Shown: positions 15,710 to 22,957 of the stretch, piece by piece
Position numbering within the stretch: position 1 is the first letter of the stretch
How the letters are laid out: every line of letters starts with the position of its first letter
NCBI GenBank assembly: GCA_002424365.1
Contig: DIRQ01000008.1
Span: 1-25,857 of the forward strand
Reading direction: 5' to 3'
Source of the DNA: Syntrophomonas sp. UBA5432
Lineage (GTDB): Bacteria; Bacillota; Syntrophomonadia; Syntrophomonadales; Syntrophomonadaceae
DNA: 25,857 nt
Program-made: the position numbers and the translations under genes
Notes under the pieces: generated by a model
Database searches by the model: none
What the model was told of the DNA's origin: nothing
The model's input: the letters and a program-made list of their open reading frames with translations, nothing else

Positions 15710-16551
15710 TATATTCTCCTCCCCTGTTCGTTTTCGTGCCTGGAATCAGTCGTACTAAGAGCAATAATCTGTTTTAGTTCCTGTTTGCTATCGACAGGAA
15801 ATGATACCACCCGGGTATTGACCTTATAGAGATGCTTTAGGTTCTCCTCAGACAGGACTTCGCTGGGACTCCCCACCGCCAGAAAGTTCATATTACTCAT
15901 CATGGCTACCCGAGTTACAAGCCCGCTATTTTCAAAATAGAAGCAATGGTTGGGAAAATGGGTAGCCATCAAGATGGCCAGGCCCTGTTCCCGTACAAGT
16001 TCCACTACCTTTTCCATAATTACCAGTTCATGTTTGAAATCTAAATGTGCTGTAGGTTCGTCCATTACGATAACCGGAGTTCTTTGCGCCAGAGCCCGCG
16101 CTACCATTACCAGCTGTACTTCGCCGCCGCTTAGCTGGGTATAACGCCGGTTCCTCAGGTGGGTTATGCCTACCGTTGCTAATGCCTCTTCGGCAATAGC
16201 CAAATCTTCCTCCTCCGGTCGGCCAAACATACCGATATAGGCTGCTCGTCCCATAAGTACCACATCCAGCACCCGATAGGGAAAGGTTTTCTCATGGGTT
16301 TGGGGTACATAAGCTATCTGCCGGGCAATCTGTTCCGGGCGAATTCGAATAATGCTGCTGCCATCTAGTAATATTTCCCCGCTCAGGGGTTTTAAATGAC
16401 CCAGGATACAGTCCAGGAGGGTGGTTTTGCCACAACCGTTAGGACCCAGCAGGCAAAAAAGCTCACCAGGCTCAATACTGAAATTAATATCCTGAAAAAG
16501 GGGTATACCATTATAGCCAAAGCTAACTCCCCGGGCTTCGATTAAAGCCAT
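15709..16551 (-). CDS. ABC importer ATPase (FepC/BtuD/MolC type)
   Basis: A 280-residue cytoplasmic ATP-binding subunit. Walker A GPNGCGKT is at 36-43, the Q-loop Gln at 84, the signature LSGGE at 140-144, Walker B VIVMDE at 160-165 and the switch His at 198. All catalytic residues are present. The length and the RPEQIARQIAYVPQ segment are typical of ATPases paired with FecCD permeases. After the nucleotide-binding domain there is a short C-terminal extension (about 235-280). The ATG at 16551 lies 3 nt after the permease stop, and its GGAGG site is inside the permease 3' end. The stop overlaps the next start. It powers import by the permease encoded immediately upstream. Confidence 0.95.
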   Translation of the reverse strand: MALIEARGVSFGYNGIPLFQDINFSIEPGELFCLLGPNGCGKTTLLDCILGHLKPLSGEILLDGSSIIRIRPEQIARQIAYVPQTHEKTFPYRVLDVVLMGRAAYIGMFGRPEEEDLAIAEEALATVGITHLRNRRYTQLSGGEVQLVMVARALAQRTPVIVMDEPTAHLDFKHELVIMEKVVELVREQGLAILMATHFPNHCFYFENSGLVTRVAMMSNMNFLAVGSPSEVLSEENLKHLYKVNTRVVSFPVDSKQELKQIIALSTTDSRHENEQGRRI

Positions 16552-16554
16552 GGC

Positions 16555-17589
16555 CTACCATCCTCCCCCTTTAGTTCTTTTTAAAAGATAGACAAAAAAG
16601 GGACCTCCCACCAGGGCGGTCAGAATCCCCAGCGGTATTTCCGAGCCGGTCAGCATTCGTCCCAGGTTATCCACCAGGATAAGGAAACAGGCTCCCAGGG
16701 ACAAACTGGTTGGTATCAGCACCCGGTTATCATTTCCTACCAACATGCGCCCGATATGAGGCATAACCAGTCCTACCCAGCCAATAATGCCGCTTACGCA
16801 AACGGCTCCGGCAGTTGCCAGGGTAGCACAGGCAATAACAATGCCTTTATTAATAACCGGGTTTATGCCCAGGGATTGAGCTTCTTTATCCCCCATGGAC
16901 ATGACATTTATGCGCCATCTAATGGCCAGTATTCCACAAATGCCAATTAGCATGGGAATACCAGCTATGGCTATATCCTGATAACGAGCTGAGGCCAGGC
17001 TACCCATGAGCCAGAACACAATAGCCGGTAATTGATCCATGGGGTCAGCTACATATTTGGTCAGGGAAATGAGCGCGGAAAAAACCGAGGAAACAATGAC
17101 CCCGCCCAGAACCAGCATTATAGTTGGGGTAGCATTATATACCCGGGCAATAAGATAACTTAGTATTACCGCCAGGATGCCGAAAGTAAACGCAAATATG
17201 TAGGTGGGGGCAATAGCATTGAACAAGATTATGGCCAGGGCTGCACCGAAACCGGCCCCGGAACTTACCCCCAGAATACCTGAATTCACCAGGGGATTAC
17301 GAAATATTCCCTGGAAGGCAGCACCGCTGATAGACAGGCAGCCCCCTACCAATGCCCCCAGAATAGCCCGAGGCAGGCGGATGTCCCATACTATAGTCTG
17401 GCATATATCGGGCAGGCTGCAGGGATTTCCGCTTATTTTGCACCATAATATGTAGATAACATCGGTGATTGAAACCGGATACCGACCCAGGAAAAGGGAT
17501 ACAAAAATAAAGGCTAAGGGTGCAACTACCAGCAGCAGGTAGGTTAATCTCCTTTTGCGGGTATTATCCGCTAAATAATTGCCGGTCAT
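16555..17589 (-). CDS. FecCD-type ABC importer permease (iron-complex / cobalamin / molybdate class)
   Basis: A 344-residue integral membrane protein with about ten helices, the usual FecCD/BtuC length. Family hallmarks are RLPRAILGALVGGCLSISGAAFQGIFRNPL near residues 75-105, GVSSGAGFGAA just after, GVCVSG-like GAVCVSGIIGWVGLVMPHIGR near 262-282, and GEIPLGILTALVGGPFF-like sequence at the C-terminus (SEIPLGILTALVGGPFFVYLL). Such permeases form a homodimer that passes substrate from a class III binding protein. The ATG at 17589 has only a weak AGG ribosome site. It starts 69 nt after the Big_5 membrane protein gene with no terminator between, so the leader RNA at 18660-18752 should control it too. 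Substrate cannot be read from the sequence; molybdate or tungstate is inferred from the leader RNA. Confidence 0.93.
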   Translation of the reverse strand: MTGNYLADNTRKRRLTYLLLVVAPLAFIFVSLFLGRYPVSITDVIYILWCKISGNPCSLPDICQTIVWDIRLPRAILGALVGGCLSISGAAFQGIFRNPLVNSGILGVSSGAGFGAALAIILFNAIAPTYIFAFTFGILAVILSYLIARVYNATPTIMLVLGGVIVSSVFSALISLTKYVADPMDQLPAIVFWLMGSLASARYQDIAIAGIPMLIGICGILAIRWRINVMSMGDKEAQSLGINPVINKGIVIACATLATAGAVCVSGIIGWVGLVMPHIGRMLVGNDNRVLIPTSLSLGACFLILVDNLGRMLTGSEIPLGILTALVGGPFFVYLLKRTKGGGW

Positions 17590-17658
17590 ACGGAATACCT
17601 GCGAGTGGTGGTAAAGCTGACCAGGTACAGTGTACGATAATTATGTTTAATCATACCC

Positions 17659-18486
17659 TTACTGCTTTCCTTTTTTTCTGTAAATAGCGTAAGCCAGTGA
17701 GGCGGCGATGATAATGATGGCTATGATAATTCCGGTATTTAAACCCTTATTACTGTTTTCATGGTCACCATCTGGGGTTTCACCCTGGTTAGGTTCAGAA
17801 CTCAAGTCTCCCGTCGCAGATTCCGTATCCTGCTCAGGGATTTGGCTACTATCCGATACGTTTGATTCCGCGACTTGCTCCGTAAGTTGGCCTTGCTCTC
17901 CTCTGGCCGTTAGCTTACTATCCGGGGCTTTTTGCTCAGATGAATCACTAGTAGAACCTTTTGCAGCATTTGCATCCGCATCCTTGCTAGTAGATGCTGC
18001 CGGATCTACCGCAGCAGTTGCAGCACCTGCAGTGGTAAAGCTTAACGTAGTCTCTTTCCCCAGGTTAACTCCGCTCTTCGATTCTAACTGGGGGGCTACC
18101 TTTAGCATGTAAGTAGTTCCTGCTTGCAGTTCCTGCAGTGGTTTAACTACTATGTCCTGTCTTTTATCAAATTCTATCTGGTCATCTGCCATTATTACTT
18201 CGATGGGTACTTGTTTACCATCCTGAGAGTACATGGCAAAACATTTACTGTTATTATCCCGAACCGTCATATAAACTACGTTTTTACTAAAGGTCATTTT
18301 TATCTCCACTGGCAAAGCTATATCTTTCTGCCCATCAGCCGGGCTGGAGCTAACCAGAGCCAGGGGCTGGTTTTTACCTCCTCCGCTGCCATCACCTTGC
18401 CCGGCCAGTACCGGCAGAGCCAGGATGATAGAGCATAAAAGCGCCAGTGTAATAATTAACGCTTTTCTTAAATTGTTGCATCCCAT
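17659..18486 (-). CDS. Membrane-anchored Big_5 Ig-like surface protein, first gene of the import operon
   Basis: A 275-residue exported protein. Residues 1-28 are a signal peptide ending LPVLA. Residues 40-153 form one SbsA-type Big_5 domain (PLALVSSSPADGQKDIALPV ... TTLSFTTA). Residues 154-250 are a Ser/Asp/Glu-rich flexible linker, 252-269 a transmembrane helix, and KKGKQ the cytoplasmic tail. It is thus tethered to the membrane facing outward, near the importer encoded next. The ATG at 18486 is preferred over the in-frame TTG at 18495, because AAGGAGA ends 9 nt before the ATG but runs almost into the TTG. The domain is of the same type as in the giant protein, whose leader carries the related RNA. 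It could be a surface receptor feeding the lipoprotein, or a docking partner for a secreted protein. Both ideas are inference. Confidence 0.88.
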   Translation of the reverse strand: MGCNNLRKALIITLALLCSIILALPVLAGQGDGSGGGKNQPLALVSSSPADGQKDIALPVEIKMTFSKNVVYMTVRDNNSKCFAMYSQDGKQVPIEVIMADDQIEFDKRQDIVVKPLQELQAGTTYMLKVAPQLESKSGVNLGKETTLSFTTAGAATAAVDPAASTSKDADANAAKGSTSDSSEQKAPDSKLTARGEQGQLTEQVAESNVSDSSQIPEQDTESATGDLSSEPNQGETPDGDHENSNKGLNTGIIIAIIIIAASLAYAIYRKKGKQ

Positions 18487-18604
18487 TAATCCCAATCTCC
18501 TTCTTATTCTAATAATGGTACGACAGGGGCTACTATCCTGCCGTATCTACCACTTTAAGTATTCTGATTTTCGCTAACATCCCCCCATACCGATAAAAAA
18601 GGCC

Positions 18605-18641
18605 AAAAATAAATGCCCGGCAGAAAATCATTGCCGGGCAT
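18605..18641 (-). terminator. Intrinsic terminator / expression platform after Moco-like RNA copy 1
   Basis: A perfect 10-bp stem (18613-18622 with 18632-18641) with a 9-nt loop is followed on the minus strand by TTATTTTT. It begins about 19 nt after the RNA. A competing 5-bp hairpin GGCAU-AUUU-AUGCC (18637-18650) overlaps its 5' arm. GCCGGG in the RNA's hairpin is also complementary to CCCGGC of the 5' arm. Both are possible antiterminator pairings. Confidence 0.85.
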
Positions 18642-18659
18642 AAATATGCCTTTTTTCTG

Positions 18660-18752
18660 CTCCTTTCCACACCGGGAGGCACGCCCGTTTCCCGGCGTAC
18701 CCTGACGGCCTGAAACCCTGGTCTTATAACTTTAGGCGTTCAGGCTCGGAGT
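18660..18752 (-). ncRNA. Moco/Tuco-type riboswitch candidate, copy 1 (import operon leader)
   Basis: Minus-strand structured RNA related to the one at 13507-13602. The closing stem is CUCC (18748-18751) with GGAG (18660-18663). The second stem is GCCUGAA (18739-18745) with UUCAGGC (18708-18714). An 8-bp hairpin pairs 18694-18701 with 18678-18685, loop GGGAAACG, then UCCCG and the conserved 3' GUGGAAAGGAG. Second-stem bases differ from copy 2 at several positions yet pairing is kept, which is direct covariation evidence. The GCCUCCC ... GGAAAGG signature resembles the Moco RNA ahead of moaA. A terminator follows, then the Big_5 protein and the ABC importer, so ligand binding probably controls importer transcription. 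No convincing promoter is seen upstream. Assignment rests on memory of the motif. Confidence 0.68.
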
Positions 18753-18773
18753 TATATTATTTATCCAGATTAA

Positions 18774-18810
18774 TTGCAGGTATTCGACATAAATGTAATA
18801 TTTCCTGCAA
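18774..18810. promoter_or_regulatory. Inverted repeat upstream of the import operon leader
   Basis: TTGCAGG (18774-18780) and CCTGCAA (18804-18810) form 7-bp arms around a 23-nt AT-rich centre, with TATT/AATA partly continuing the symmetry. It lies just upstream of the expected transcription start of the leader RNA and downstream of the previous terminator. It could be an operator for a second regulator. Low confidence. Confidence 0.3.
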
Positions 18811-18838
18811 ACAATAGTCCGGGAACTAGCCCCGGACT
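18811..18838 (-). terminator. Intrinsic terminator after the YcdB/SLH gene
   Basis: A perfect 8-bp GC-rich stem (18816-18823 with 18831-18838) with a 7-nt loop lies 36 nt past the stop at 18875. The minus-strand tail is ATTGTTTGC, a weak U tract. It separates the YcdB/SLH gene from the import operon leader. Confidence 0.6.
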
Positions 18839-18874
18839 TATTCATATAGAGTGGCTTAAAAACAAACCTTACGT

Positions 18875-21073
18875 CTAATACCCGGAAGGGGCCAGAGCCA
18901 GTATACGGCTGGCTATTATTGCCATTTCCGCCCGGGATACCCTACCCCATGGGCGTAAGTTATTCTGGGGATCCGGGGTTATAATACCTAATCCGTAAGC
19001 CAGACCTACATAGTTATATCGGTTGGCGCTAATTTTGCCTGCATCTTTGACCGGGGTGGTGATGGGGTTTTTAATTTGGGCAATATTATCGTAGCCCAGG
19101 CTTTTGATTACCCAAACCGCTAGTTCTTCACGGTTTATATAGCCATCCGGATTAAAATCTGCCCAGGGGGAAATAATTCCCCGGCTTACTGCCAGGGCAA
19201 ATGTCTTATAGTCAGGGTCTTCGGCCTTAATATCATCTAATTCTATCTGTTTACTACGGGCATAACTGTAATAGGCCCGGGGATTAGTGGCCGCAAGTAC
19301 CGCTTTCAATGCTTCCCGTCTGGTTATTGCCTCATCGGGGTTTATGGTACAGGTAAGCAACCCGTTTTCATTTAACATGGATAAGGCTGGTGCTGACCAG
19401 TGACGGGCAAAAGGTGCTTTTGAGGAATTTGCAGTCAGGTCGATTTTCCCCCCATATATCATAGCACCGCTAAGTGCATCTACTCGAGGACGGGAAATTA
19501 AGTAGGCCAATCGAGGTTCTCCAGTTTCTTTATAATTTTTGTCAAGTGTAGACATATGGACCAGTTCGATATTTAACTGCTGAGCTAGAACTGAGTGGAC
19601 TCTAGTCTGGTCCAGTAATTGATTTAATGTATTACACTGAACCGGCCTCCATCTAATTTGGTAACCAAGTAAATCGCCATTTTGCCGGCTAATGGTGACG
19701 GTTATGCTGTCCCGGTCAAAAGGTATGCCATTTAGCAAGCGGACAAAAGTAAAGATGTGTTTTCCCGGTTCATAGTCGGTACTGGCTGTTTGCTTAAGAG
19801 CCAGCAGGTTTTCTTTTCCCGGGCTATATTTTTTTATGGCTTGCCAGGCTATTGGAAGTGCCTGCTCCCAGCTGACCGGATTACTGATTACAGAGTTACC
19901 TTCGCTTTTATAGAATCCGGTAACTTCACCGGTATAGGCGTCTATTTCCACTCTTAACCCGGAATAGTTTCCGTCTTCATCATTTTTGGGACTGTAAAAC
20001 CAGTGTTCATCCTTATATCCGGGGCCACTGCCGCCGCCACCACCACTCTTTATAATTTCGCCCTCAAACCCTGCTGCAAGTAAAAACTGACGGGCAGTTT
20101 CCTGGGCCTGGCGGGGGTCAACTTCTGTTTCAGTCAATGGCGGCTCATTGATAGCTGGCCCGTTTAGCAGCGGAGTAAATTCGCTGTTATAAATCTTAAT
20201 TTGCTGCTGTGAAAGCTCCTGTCCCTGATAATTCAAGAACTTCCCGGTAAGGGCATCAATATACATGGCTTCTGTGTTCAGTTCATAAACCGGAATAATT
20301 TGCTCAGTAATATGGCCATCTTTAGTAGTGGAGTATTTGTAAGCAGGATAAACCCCAGCCTGATTTAACAAGATGGCGATAGCTTGGTCCTGAGAAATAT
20401 TAATTTTCCCCGGGGAAAATTGAGTCTCTTTACAGCTGTTGTTATAATGGGTAGTTAATCCGGTATAAGCGTCTACCCCGACCATAACCCGCTCCCAATT
20501 TACCGCTACCCCGTCAACCATTCGAGTCCAGGAAAAACTGTAATAGGTGGTTAAGCTGGTATTAGGATTAAATGAAGGCGTAACCCCCTGATCCAGCTTA
20601 AGTGAATTTTTTAACTCGGGAACCATTGATGATAGAAAGCTTTGAGCATTCTGCAGTGCTTGCTCTCTGGTCAGCTTAACCTGTTTTCCTCGGTAATACT
20701 CCGGCAGCGGGTTATAGTTCATAGTTAATACCCTGCCGGTTATCGCATCAACCGAGCCGCTGAGCACACGGTGACCGGAGCCAGGTCTAACCCCTATTTC
20801 TGGTGAACCAAAACCCCAGGCCGGGCGACCGTCAGAAGAGCAACCTTCCTGTTCCACTTCTAATTCCACTCCCCGAGTTAACTCCGGGAAAGCCCTGATG
20901 ATCGATTGCGTAGCCTCTTCCCGAGAAATCATGTTATACTCCCCGGTGGCTGAACCATCCTGTTGGTTGGCAATGGGCATTGCTATCGGAATAAAGTTTG
21001 TCGCTAGAACTGATTCCGGCACCGTAAAAGCAAATACCATAAAACAGATTAGTGCTACTTTTGTTTTCCACAT
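18875..21073 (-). CDS. Secreted YcdB/PepSY-repeat protein with C-terminal SLH domains
   Basis: A 732-residue exported wall protein. The signal peptide is about 1-24 (MWKTKVALICF ... ESVLA). Five PepSY/YcdB-like units follow across about 40-500, each ending in a strand-turn of the form (V/I)DAxTGxxxxxY or a close variant (VDAITGRVL, VDAYTGLTT, IDALTGKFL, IDAYTGEVT, ISRQNGDLL). A Gly-rich loop GGGGGSGPG lies near residue 345. Three SLH-type repeats occupy about 548-732, ending RPWGRVSRAEMAIIASRILAL. PepSY domains occur in M4 peptidase propeptides and are thought to restrain peptidases; YcdB-type proteins have no proven function. The ATG at 21073 is chosen over the TTG at 21094, because the GGGGGG ribosome site lies inside the longer version. 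A TATAAT box is at 21106-21111, without a good -35. Monocistronic, ended by the hairpin at 18816-18838. Confidence 0.85.
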   Translation of the reverse strand: MWKTKVALICFMVFAFTVPESVLATNFIPIAMPIANQQDGSATGEYNMISREEATQSIIRAFPELTRGVELEVEQEGCSSDGRPAWGFGSPEIGVRPGSGHRVLSGSVDAITGRVLTMNYNPLPEYYRGKQVKLTREQALQNAQSFLSSMVPELKNSLKLDQGVTPSFNPNTSLTTYYSFSWTRMVDGVAVNWERVMVGVDAYTGLTTHYNNSCKETQFSPGKINISQDQAIAILLNQAGVYPAYKYSTTKDGHITEQIIPVYELNTEAMYIDALTGKFLNYQGQELSQQQIKIYNSEFTPLLNGPAINEPPLTETEVDPRQAQETARQFLLAAGFEGEIIKSGGGGGSGPGYKDEHWFYSPKNDEDGNYSGLRVEIDAYTGEVTGFYKSEGNSVISNPVSWEQALPIAWQAIKKYSPGKENLLALKQTASTDYEPGKHIFTFVRLLNGIPFDRDSITVTISRQNGDLLGYQIRWRPVQCNTLNQLLDQTRVHSVLAQQLNIELVHMSTLDKNYKETGEPRLAYLISRPRVDALSGAMIYGGKIDLTANSSKAPFARHWSAPALSMLNENGLLTCTINPDEAITRREALKAVLAATNPRAYYSYARSKQIELDDIKAEDPDYKTFALAVSRGIISPWADFNPDGYINREELAVWVIKSLGYDNIAQIKNPITTPVKDAGKISANRYNYVGLAYGLGIITPDPQNNLRPWGRVSRAEMAIIASRILALAPSGY

Positions 21074-21147
21074 AAGAATAATCCCCCCTGGCAACTATTA
21101 ACTGTATTATAGTATAAAAGCTACCTTACGAGGGATATCGTTCCGTT

Positions 21148-21456
21148 TTATTTAAATAGTTTTGAATATTCGGATGCCCCGTTTACTATATGGTATACGT
21201 AGACAACTTCACCAATCAGTCGATATATGCAAACATATTTGTCGCACACCAACATTCTGTAATCAGCATCTCTAAGCTCTGCATCAGGTGCATATGGGCA
21301 GGATAAGGGAAACTCCTGAAGTCTGGAAAGTGCATCAAGTATTTTATCAGTTACTCTCCTGGCTGAAGCAGGACCTACCACAAGAAAATGATAGCTGGCA
21401 ATTTCATCTAGTTCTTTCCAAGCCGGAGATAAGATTTCCAGCCTGAAATTAGCCAT
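21148..21456 (-). CDS. RelE/ParE family toxin
   Basis: A 102-residue small protein with the RelE/ParE fold pattern: a helical hairpin at the start (SPAWKELDEIASYHF ... SARRVTDKILDALSRLQEFP) and C-terminal strands DYRMLVCDKYVCIYRLIGEVVYVYHIVNG followed by ASEYSKLF. That arrangement is typical of ParE-type toxins, which poison gyrase, and of RelE-type mRNA interferases; the sequence alone does not decide between them. The ATG at 21456 lies inside the antitoxin 3' end (8-nt overlap) with GGAGG 9 nt upstream, the usual coupled antitoxin-first order. Length is normal and nothing is truncated. Confidence 0.9.
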   Translation of the reverse strand: MANFRLEILSPAWKELDEIASYHFLVVGPASARRVTDKILDALSRLQEFPLSCPYAPDAELRDADYRMLVCDKYVCIYRLIGEVVYVYHIVNGASEYSKLFK

Positions 21457-21712
21457 TATACTTTTCCTCCAGGAGTTTCCTTGCTTCTTCTAGAGTAACA
21501 GTAGTTTCTCCCGATAATCTAGACTGTTCCGCAATGGCTATCTTTGAGCGCAACTTTAATATCTGTTCTCTTTTCTCAAAGGCTTCAATGCTCATAACAA
21601 CAAGATCACCTTCGCCGTTTTTTGTAATATATATAGGCTCTTCCACTTCATGGGCAAGGGCTGATATGGCACCATAATCGTTTCTGAGTGTGGTTGAAGA
21701 CTTTATAATCAT
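21449..21712 (-). CDS. Phd/YefM family antitoxin
   Basis: An 87-residue protein. The N-terminal part (residues about 1-55: MIIKSSTTLRNDYGAISALA, then EEPIYITKNGEGDLVVMSIEAFE) is the Phd/YefM DNA-binding dimer domain. The C-terminal helix (EQSRLSGETTVTLEEARKLLEEKYNG) would wrap the toxin. The ATG at 21712 is preferred to the TTG at 21715, because GAGG ends about 9 nt before it. It overlaps the toxin gene. It should neutralise the toxin and repress its own promoter; a dyad over the -10 box at 21730-21751 fits this. Confidence 0.9.
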   Translation of the reverse strand: MIIKSSTTLRNDYGAISALAHEVEEPIYITKNGEGDLVVMSIEAFEKREQILKLRSKIAIAEQSRLSGETTVTLEEARKLLEEKYNG

Positions 21713-21729
21713 CAATAATCACCTCGCAT

Positions 21730-21751
21730 TAATAATTCTGATATTATTATA
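21730..21751 (-). promoter_or_regulatory. Promoter -10 and probable operator of the toxin-antitoxin operon
   Basis: TATAAT (minus strand, 21746-21751) lies about 35 nt upstream of the antitoxin ATG. It overlaps a perfect dyad, TAATAAT (21730-21736) and ATTATTA (21743-21749), with a 6-nt spacer, a plausible Phd/YefM operator. No good -35 box is seen, and AT-richness makes the dyad less telling. Confidence 0.4.
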
Positions 21752-21779
21752 CGTTAATTCTGCTAAATAATAAATGGGT

Positions 21780-22943
21780 TTAGTAAACCGCTTTAACCCG
21801 GTTGCCTTCCTTAAGTTCCAGGCTTCCATCCCGGACTACGGCTTCACCGACTTTGATACCCTTTTTTACCTCGACCCATTGCTGGTTTTTTTCACCTATC
21901 TCAACTAACCGTTCCGATATACGGCCTTCATTTACCACCAGGACCCGGTAATGACCATCTTCGGTGAGCCGTATCGCTTCACGGGGGAGCAGGATTACAT
22001 CTTCTTTACGCAGGGTTTCGATAGCGACTCGTACCTCGTATCCCGGCTGCAGGTTAGCAGATTGGTTTAAAGCAATAATAATCGGAACTCGGCGCTGGAT
22101 TACACCCAAGGCGGAAGTTTTCTCGTAAGCACGGGGATAGATTTTGCTAACCTGACCGGTCAGAGTCTGGTCACCCAATACGGGAGCGGTAATACTGGTG
22201 GTCTGTCCAGTTTTAACCCGGCGGATGTCATCACTTAAGAGCTCGGTTTTTACCTCCAGTTGGCTATCGGACCCTACCTGAGCCAGCAGTGTACCTGGTG
22301 CTACAACCTGCCCAACTTTAACCGGCAAATCCAGGATGGTCCCGGATATCGGGCTTATAACCTGGAGTTCCCCCGCTTTTTCTTCCAGGCTGTTAAGTAT
22401 GGCAGTGAGACTGGCCACCTGTTTATTTAAACCGTTGGTACTGGTTTCCTGTTGGGATAGACTCTTCTTTAATTTTTCCACCTGTAGCTCAGCCTGTTCG
22501 TATTCAGCCTGAGCCAGTGCCCCCGATTCTAACAGGGTTTTCTTTTTAGCCAGGTCATTTTCCTCCTGCTTAAGCTCCAGGAGGAGTGACTGGACGCTTA
22601 GTTCGGCAGCCTGTAGCTCCGATTCCGTAAGGGCTAACTGAGAACGGGCGGATTCAGTTTCAGTAGTTAACTCTGGACTGGATAGCTTCATCAATACCTG
22701 CCCTGACACAACTCTATTCCCTGATTCAACCAGCAATTCACGCACCTGGGATGCCGCAGTCGCCTGTACTTCCCGGTCATTGGCTGCCTGCACATAACCG
22801 GTCTCCTCAACCGTCAGGATAAAGGTTCCACGACTAGCCTTGACTACTTCCACCTGCTCACCACCACTTCCCATTATAGCTGCTATAGCTGTAACAGCAG
22901 CGAGAATGATTCCCCCAATAATCCAGGCCTTTTTGCTTTTCAT
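21780..22943 (-). CDS. HlyD/MacA-type membrane fusion (adaptor) protein
   Basis: A 387-residue protein. Residues about 6-25 are an N-terminal membrane anchor. About 33-95 is the first half of a lipoyl/barrel-sandwich domain (GYVQAANDREVQATAASQVRELLVESGNRVVSGQVLMKL). About 95-190 is a coiled-coil hairpin rich in Glu, Leu, Gln and Lys. About 190-230 is the second lipoyl half (VISPISGTILDLPVKVGQVVAPGTLL), followed by beta-barrel and membrane-proximal domains. This is the RND/MacA-type adaptor layout. The ATG at 22943 is chosen over the GTG at 22949, because GAGGAGG abuts the GTG. It starts 14 nt after the FtsX-type permease stop and is the last gene of that operon. In a single-membrane organism such adaptors usually assist an exporter for peptides or lipids; the substrate is unknown. 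Confidence 0.92.
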   Translation of the reverse strand: MKSKKAWIIGGIILAAVTAIAAIMGSGGEQVEVVKASRGTFILTVEETGYVQAANDREVQATAASQVRELLVESGNRVVSGQVLMKLSSPELTTETESARSQLALTESELQAAELSVQSLLLELKQEENDLAKKKTLLESGALAQAEYEQAELQVEKLKKSLSQQETSTNGLNKQVASLTAILNSLEEKAGELQVISPISGTILDLPVKVGQVVAPGTLLAQVGSDSQLEVKTELLSDDIRRVKTGQTTSITAPVLGDQTLTGQVSKIYPRAYEKTSALGVIQRRVPIIIALNQSANLQPGYEVRVAIETLRKEDVILLPREAIRLTEDGHYRVLVVNEGRISERLVEIGEKNQQWVEVKKGIKVGEAVVRDGSLELKEGNRVKAVY

Positions 22944-22957
22944 CTGCACCCTCCTCT

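Noticed and set aside
21074..21094. Longer TTG-started N-terminus for the YcdB/SLH protein
   Set aside because: The extra seven codons contain the GGGGGG ribosome-binding sequence, and the signal peptide starts naturally at the ATG at 21073.
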